NCBI GenBank assembly: GCA_963704405.1
Contig: OY969903.1
Span: 62,001-126,000, forward strand
DNA from: MFD01213-c1 sp963704405
Lineage (GTDB): Bacteria > Planctomycetota > Phycisphaerae > Tepidisphaerales > Tepidisphaeraceae
Direction: 5' to 3'
Length of the DNA: 64,000 nt
Shown: one piece after another, positions 60,791 to 64,000 of the stretch
Numbering within the stretch: position 1 is the stretch's first letter
Layout of the letters: every line of letters starts with the position of its first letter
The notes under the pieces: model-generated
Told to the model about the DNA's origin: nothing
What the model saw: the letters and a program-made list of their open reading frames with translations, nothing else
Databases searched by the model: none
Position numbers and translations under genes: made by a program

Positions 60791-62866
60791 ATGAAGCGAT
60801 TCGCCGTCAGCATATTGCTCACCATGACTATTGGTTGCGCCACCAGCCATGCGTCTCATGATTTGAATGCCACTGCAATTACCCGCTCCGTGGTCCTTAC
60901 CGACGATGGCAACATCTACACGCTTTCAAACGGCCTAGTCACCGTAAAGATCGTAAAACGCACCGGTGAGATCGGTTCCCTCGTTTATCACAACATTGAA
61001 ACATTGAGCGGCGGTCTTAGTCGTCCCAACGGCCGGTGGTCGCACTCCGCCGCTTCCAGGCAGGTGATCGACACCATCACGATCGATCCCAAAACAAACA
61101 ACGGCCAGCGCGCCGAAGTGTCCATTAAAGGCATTTCCAACGGCAACCGCATGGGCGCCGGTCCCGGCGGGTCCATGATCGCCGACATCGAAATACGCTA
61201 TACCCTCGAGCGCAACACCAGCGGTATCTACACCTACTGCATCTTCGATCATAAACCTGAATATCCGCAAACCTCTGTCGGAGAAGCGCGCTTCTATGTC
61301 AAACTCAGCGATGACGTTTTTGACTGGATGACCGTCGACGCCAACCGCAACCTTCAAATGATCACCACCTTCGATTGGAATCACGGCACCGTGATGAACA
61401 TGAAGGAAGCGCGGCTCATGAACACCGGCATCTACAAGGGACAGGTGGAACACAAATACGATTACTCCGCGAGCCAGTTTGATACCCTCGCCTGGGGATG
61501 GTCCAGCACCAAAAAACAGATCGGCTTCTGGTTCATTAATCCCACCGTCGAATACCTCAGCGGCGGACCCACCAAGAACGAGCTTTCCGCGCATCGTGAC
61601 GCCACCTTCACCAACAGCCTTTCCGCACCCGCGCCCCCGTGCCTTCTCAATTACTGGCGCAGCAGCCACTACGGCGGCAGTTCTCTTGTTGTCGCTCAAG
61701 GAGAGCACTGGAACAAAGTCGTCGGCCCTTTCCTGATCTATTGCAACAGCGGCGAATCGCCCGATGCGATGTGGAAAGATGCGCTTGACCGTTCATCTCG
61801 CGAGACAAAAGCCTGGCCCTACAACTGGCCCGCCGGCATCGACTATCCGCATAAGAGCGAGCGGGCCACCGTCAACGGCCAGCTCATCCTGAACGATCCA
61901 CAGGCACAAACCACCCGGCTCCCGAATCTCCTCGTCGGCCTCACCTGGCCGGACTACACCGTTCGCGGCGGGCGAAACGGGCCCACCAAAGTAGACTGGC
62001 AAACCGACGCCAAGCACTATGAATTCTGGGCACGCGGCGACGAAAACGGCTACTTCTCCATTCCCAATGTCCGCCCTGGCAACTACACGCTCCACGCCAT
62101 CGCCGACGGCGTGCTGGGTGATTTCTCACAAGCCGACATCACTGTAAAACCCGGCCAGCCATTGAACCTCGGCCAGGTACAATGGATGCCCGTGCGATAT
62201 GGCCGCCAGTTGTGGGACATCGGCGTGCCCAATCGCTCCGCGAGCGAATTCCTGCACGGCGACAACTACTGGCACTGGGGCCTTTATCTGCAATACCCCA
62301 AAGATTTCCCCGATGACGTTCACTACATTGTCGGCAAGAGCGACTATCACACCGACTGGAACTACGCCCATGTCCCGCGCGCAACCGACAAGGTCGGCCG
62401 CACCCGCGGAACCGCCACTACCTGGACGATCAGTTTCAACGTGCCGCAACCAGAGCACGGCAAAGCCACCCTCCGCCTCCCCTTGTGCGCCTCCACCGGC
62501 ACGACCATCTACGCTACCCTCAATGGCAAAGCCATCGGCGACACGGGTCGCCTCCCCTATAACGCCACCATCAACCGCGACGGCATCCGCGGCAACTGGT
62601 TCGAAAAGGACATCATCTTCAACGCCGCCCTCATAAAAGCCGGCAACAATGACCTCAAGCTCACCGTCCCCATCGGTGGCGTCACCAATGGCATTGAATA
62701 CGACTACGTACGCCTGGAACTCGACGAAAATGCGAGGATGCCGGCGCAGCCCGCAACAATGCCTGCAACAACATCAGCCAGCACCGCTCCATCATCAACA
62801 ACCTCGCCCATCACCATGACAACGACTCAGGCGACTCCCCCGACGACCACCACAACGGCGCCTTAA
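60791..62866 (+). CDS. Rhamnogalacturonan lyase, polysaccharide lyase family 4
   Basis: 691 residues with a lipoprotein leader (MKRFAVSILLTMTIGCATS). It shows the three-domain PL4 layout: a large N-terminal beta-domain (LSNGLVTVKIVKRTGEIGSL, AWGWSSTKKQIGFWFINPTVEYLSGG, NYWRSSHYGGSSL), a small FnIII-like domain (FSIPNVRPGNYTLHAIADGV), and a C-terminal CBM-like domain starting at LWDIGVPNRSASEFLHGDNYW. The enzyme cleaves the rhamnose-galacturonate backbone of pectin RG-I by beta-elimination. A Thr-rich tail of about 35 residues ends the protein. Located 79 bases after the GH2 gene, so both act on pectin-type material. Confidence 0.9.
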   Translation: MKRFAVSILLTMTIGCATSHASHDLNATAITRSVVLTDDGNIYTLSNGLVTVKIVKRTGEIGSLVYHNIETLSGGLSRPNGRWSHSAASRQVIDTITIDPKTNNGQRAEVSIKGISNGNRMGAGPGGSMIADIEIRYTLERNTSGIYTYCIFDHKPEYPQTSVGEARFYVKLSDDVFDWMTVDANRNLQMITTFDWNHGTVMNMKEARLMNTGIYKGQVEHKYDYSASQFDTLAWGWSSTKKQIGFWFINPTVEYLSGGPTKNELSAHRDATFTNSLSAPAPPCLLNYWRSSHYGGSSLVVAQGEHWNKVVGPFLIYCNSGESPDAMWKDALDRSSRETKAWPYNWPAGIDYPHKSERATVNGQLILNDPQAQTTRLPNLLVGLTWPDYTVRGGRNGPTKVDWQTDAKHYEFWARGDENGYFSIPNVRPGNYTLHAIADGVLGDFSQADITVKPGQPLNLGQVQWMPVRYGRQLWDIGVPNRSASEFLHGDNYWHWGLYLQYPKDFPDDVHYIVGKSDYHTDWNYAHVPRATDKVGRTRGTATTWTISFNVPQPEHGKATLRLPLCASTGTTIYATLNGKAIGDTGRLPYNATINRDGIRGNWFEKDIIFNAALIKAGNNDLKLTVPIGGVTNGIEYDYVRLELDENARMPAQPATMPATTSASTAPSSTTSPITMTTTQATPPTTTTTAP

Positions 62867-63134
62867 GAGCCTGTCGATCCACCCACCATTTAAGATCGGT
62901 CGTACGTTTCGACGCATCTTGCTTCGCCAGTGAATGCTTCGCCGATACCGGACATCTGGTCAATATCCGACTTTTTCAGTCGACCCAAAATGGACGGGCT
63001 CCACAGGCGACCTGGCATGGTCCATGTATCTGGGCTGGTTGCGCTCCATCAGCACCAAAAAAAACGCCAATTGTCCAAATTCCGCACTCCGCTTACATTG
63101 CACCCAACACGCATCACACGAATGGATATAAGCC

Positions 63135-63896
63135 TTGGTTTTTACTCGCGATAGCTCTCAGATACGCCGCCTGCTCGGTCTGCCTCTCATTGTGGCGATT
63201 GTTCTGGCGGGCCTTCCCAATGGGTGCGCGACGATCCGCGTGACCGATCCTGCCCGTACCGCGACCGAAGAATTCCTCGAGAATGTCGCGACGACGCTTG
63301 CGGTCGATCAGCTTTCAACCGCCGTTCTGCGGGACCGAAAACTCTACATCGAAACGACTTACCTGAGCGCCAGCACGCAGCCTTCGGATGAGCATCAATA
63401 TCTGCTCGGCGAACTTCGCGCCAAGCTTCTGCTCAATGGTGTGCGCCTCGTCGACAAGCGCGAGCAATCCGAAATTGTCATGGAAGTGCGCAGCCAGGGA
63501 ATCAGCATCGATCACATCGAATTCCTGCTCGGCCTTCCATCTTCCAGCATCGGCGGCCTTGTAACCGGGGGTGTCGCTGCCACCACTCCTGAGCTGGCGA
63601 TCATCAAAACCACGAAACAGCACGGCTTCGCGAGCGTTGCTTACATTGCCTACTGGACCGACAGCGGTGAAGTCGTCGCCAGCTCCGGACCGTTCGTAGG
63701 CCGGACAATCCGCGATGACTGGTGGTTCTTTGGTTACGGCCCGCGGACGATCGGTAACATCCCGCCCGCCGAGCCGGCGCCGGGACAAAGTAACGCGGCC
63801 AACGCACCAGCCAAAAAAGCGCCGCCGGCCAAGGAAGCTGGCGCAACCAACCAGGGCAAACCCGCGCAAGGATTTCAAGGCAAAGGACCGCGATAA
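63135..63896 (+). CDS. DUF6655-like lipoprotein of unknown function
   Basis: 253 residues. TTG 63135 is the only start possible upstream of the signal (a stop lies just before it). The leader LLGLPLIVAIVLAGLPNGC ends in a lipobox. The core includes TATEEFLENVATTLAVDQLST, LLLNGVRLVDKREQSEIVMEVRSQG and PELAIIKTTKQHGFASVAYIAYW, a pattern I associate with DUF6655-type planctomycete lipoproteins (from memory). The tail of about 50 residues is rich in Pro, Ala, Lys and Gly and is probably disordered. Function unknown. Confidence 0.74.
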   Translation: MVFTRDSSQIRRLLGLPLIVAIVLAGLPNGCATIRVTDPARTATEEFLENVATTLAVDQLSTAVLRDRKLYIETTYLSASTQPSDEHQYLLGELRAKLLLNGVRLVDKREQSEIVMEVRSQGISIDHIEFLLGLPSSSIGGLVTGGVAATTPELAIIKTTKQHGFASVAYIAYWTDSGEVVASSGPFVGRTIRDDWWFFGYGPRTIGNIPPAEPAPGQSNAANAPAKKAPPAKEAGATNQGKPAQGFQGKGPR

Positions 63897-63945
63897 GGAA
63901 ATGAATGAACTACCGGGACATTGAAATTCACGTAGTTTGCCTCTC

Positions 63946-63973
63946 ACGGATTACGCGTTACGGATTACGCATT
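63946..63973. repeat. Two tandem copies of a 14-bp repeat (acggattacgcrtt)
   Basis: acggattacgcgtt at 63946-63959 is followed directly by acggattacgcatt at 63960-63973 and then acgaacc. It lies in the non-coding end of the window. Likely a small dispersed intergenic repeat of this genome. Confidence 0.75.
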
Positions 63974-64000
63974 ACGAACCGCTCATGACATGCGCCGCTG

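Noticed and set aside
1..64000. CRISPR array, prophage, IS element or integrase
   Set aside because: Looked for regularly spaced repeats, transposase motifs and attachment-like repeats beside the tRNA; none found. The tRNA-Gly gene has no partial copy in the window.

Overview
The window looks like the chromosome of a planctomycete, most likely a soil or freshwater member of the class Phycisphaerae (inference). Two predicted secreted proteins start with the planctomycete sorting-type motif: IEQLEGRRLLS in the beta-helix protein at 34.4 kb and IEPLEARVFLSA in the kelch protein at 43.5 kb. A TIGR03790-type protein and a DUF6655-type lipoprotein point the same way. The DNA is moderately GC-rich, genes are dense, and there is no phage, IS element, CRISPR array or rRNA. 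One tRNA gene (Gly, anticodon TCC) lies at 44.04 kb.

Layout. 1-8.3 kb: potassium uptake. The kdp genes (small peptide, kdpF, kdpA, kdpB, minus strand) lie downstream of a sensor kinase and a response regulator that has no DNA-binding domain; a divergent NtrC-type sigma-54 activator sits beside them. 8.4-15.7 kb (minus): an envelope glycan or lipid set of a large GT-C-like membrane protein, an NAD-dependent epimerase/reductase, a GMC oxidoreductase and a GT9 heptosyltransferase-like enzyme. 15.9-24.8 kb (plus): a tightly packed eight-gene catabolic operon with an isopropylmalate/tartrate-type dehydrogenase, a cyclase-type hydrolase, a sugar-acid MFS importer, a Gfo/Idh/MocA oxidoreductase, a secreted serine hydrolase, an NHL-DUF1080 fusion, a VOC protein and a four-carbon acid sugar kinase. 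25-44 kb: mixed genes including PurS-PurL, YacG, HisI, a TrkH-like transporter, lipoproteins and the two surface proteins.

44.1-50.6 kb (minus): the most interesting region. Five closely spaced genes encode a PEP-mutase-like enzyme, an aminotransferase, an ATP-grasp ligase of the amino-acid-ligase type, an MFS transporter and a periplasmic gamma-glutamyltransferase. The order suggests a minimal pathway from PEP to phosphonopyruvate, then phosphonoalanine, then a phosphonopeptide that is exported. One catalytic lid residue of the mutase is atypical, so the chemistry is a hypothesis.

50.8-64 kb: a small protein with a clear terminator, a PilZ-like protein, a HAD-deaminase fusion, an FAD-Rieske oxidoreductase, serA, a LutB-like Fe-S protein, and a plant-polysaccharide pair (GH2 beta-galactosidase and PL4 rhamnogalacturonan lyase).

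At least eight conserved genes (kdpB, kdpA, the NtrC-type regulator, the GT-C protein, the cyclase, trkH, serA and the GH2 gene) carry single-base frameshifts, several at short homopolymers. Because they hit unrelated genes including serA, consensus errors in a long-read or metagenome assembly are the likeliest cause. I annotate these as single genes and give each break point.
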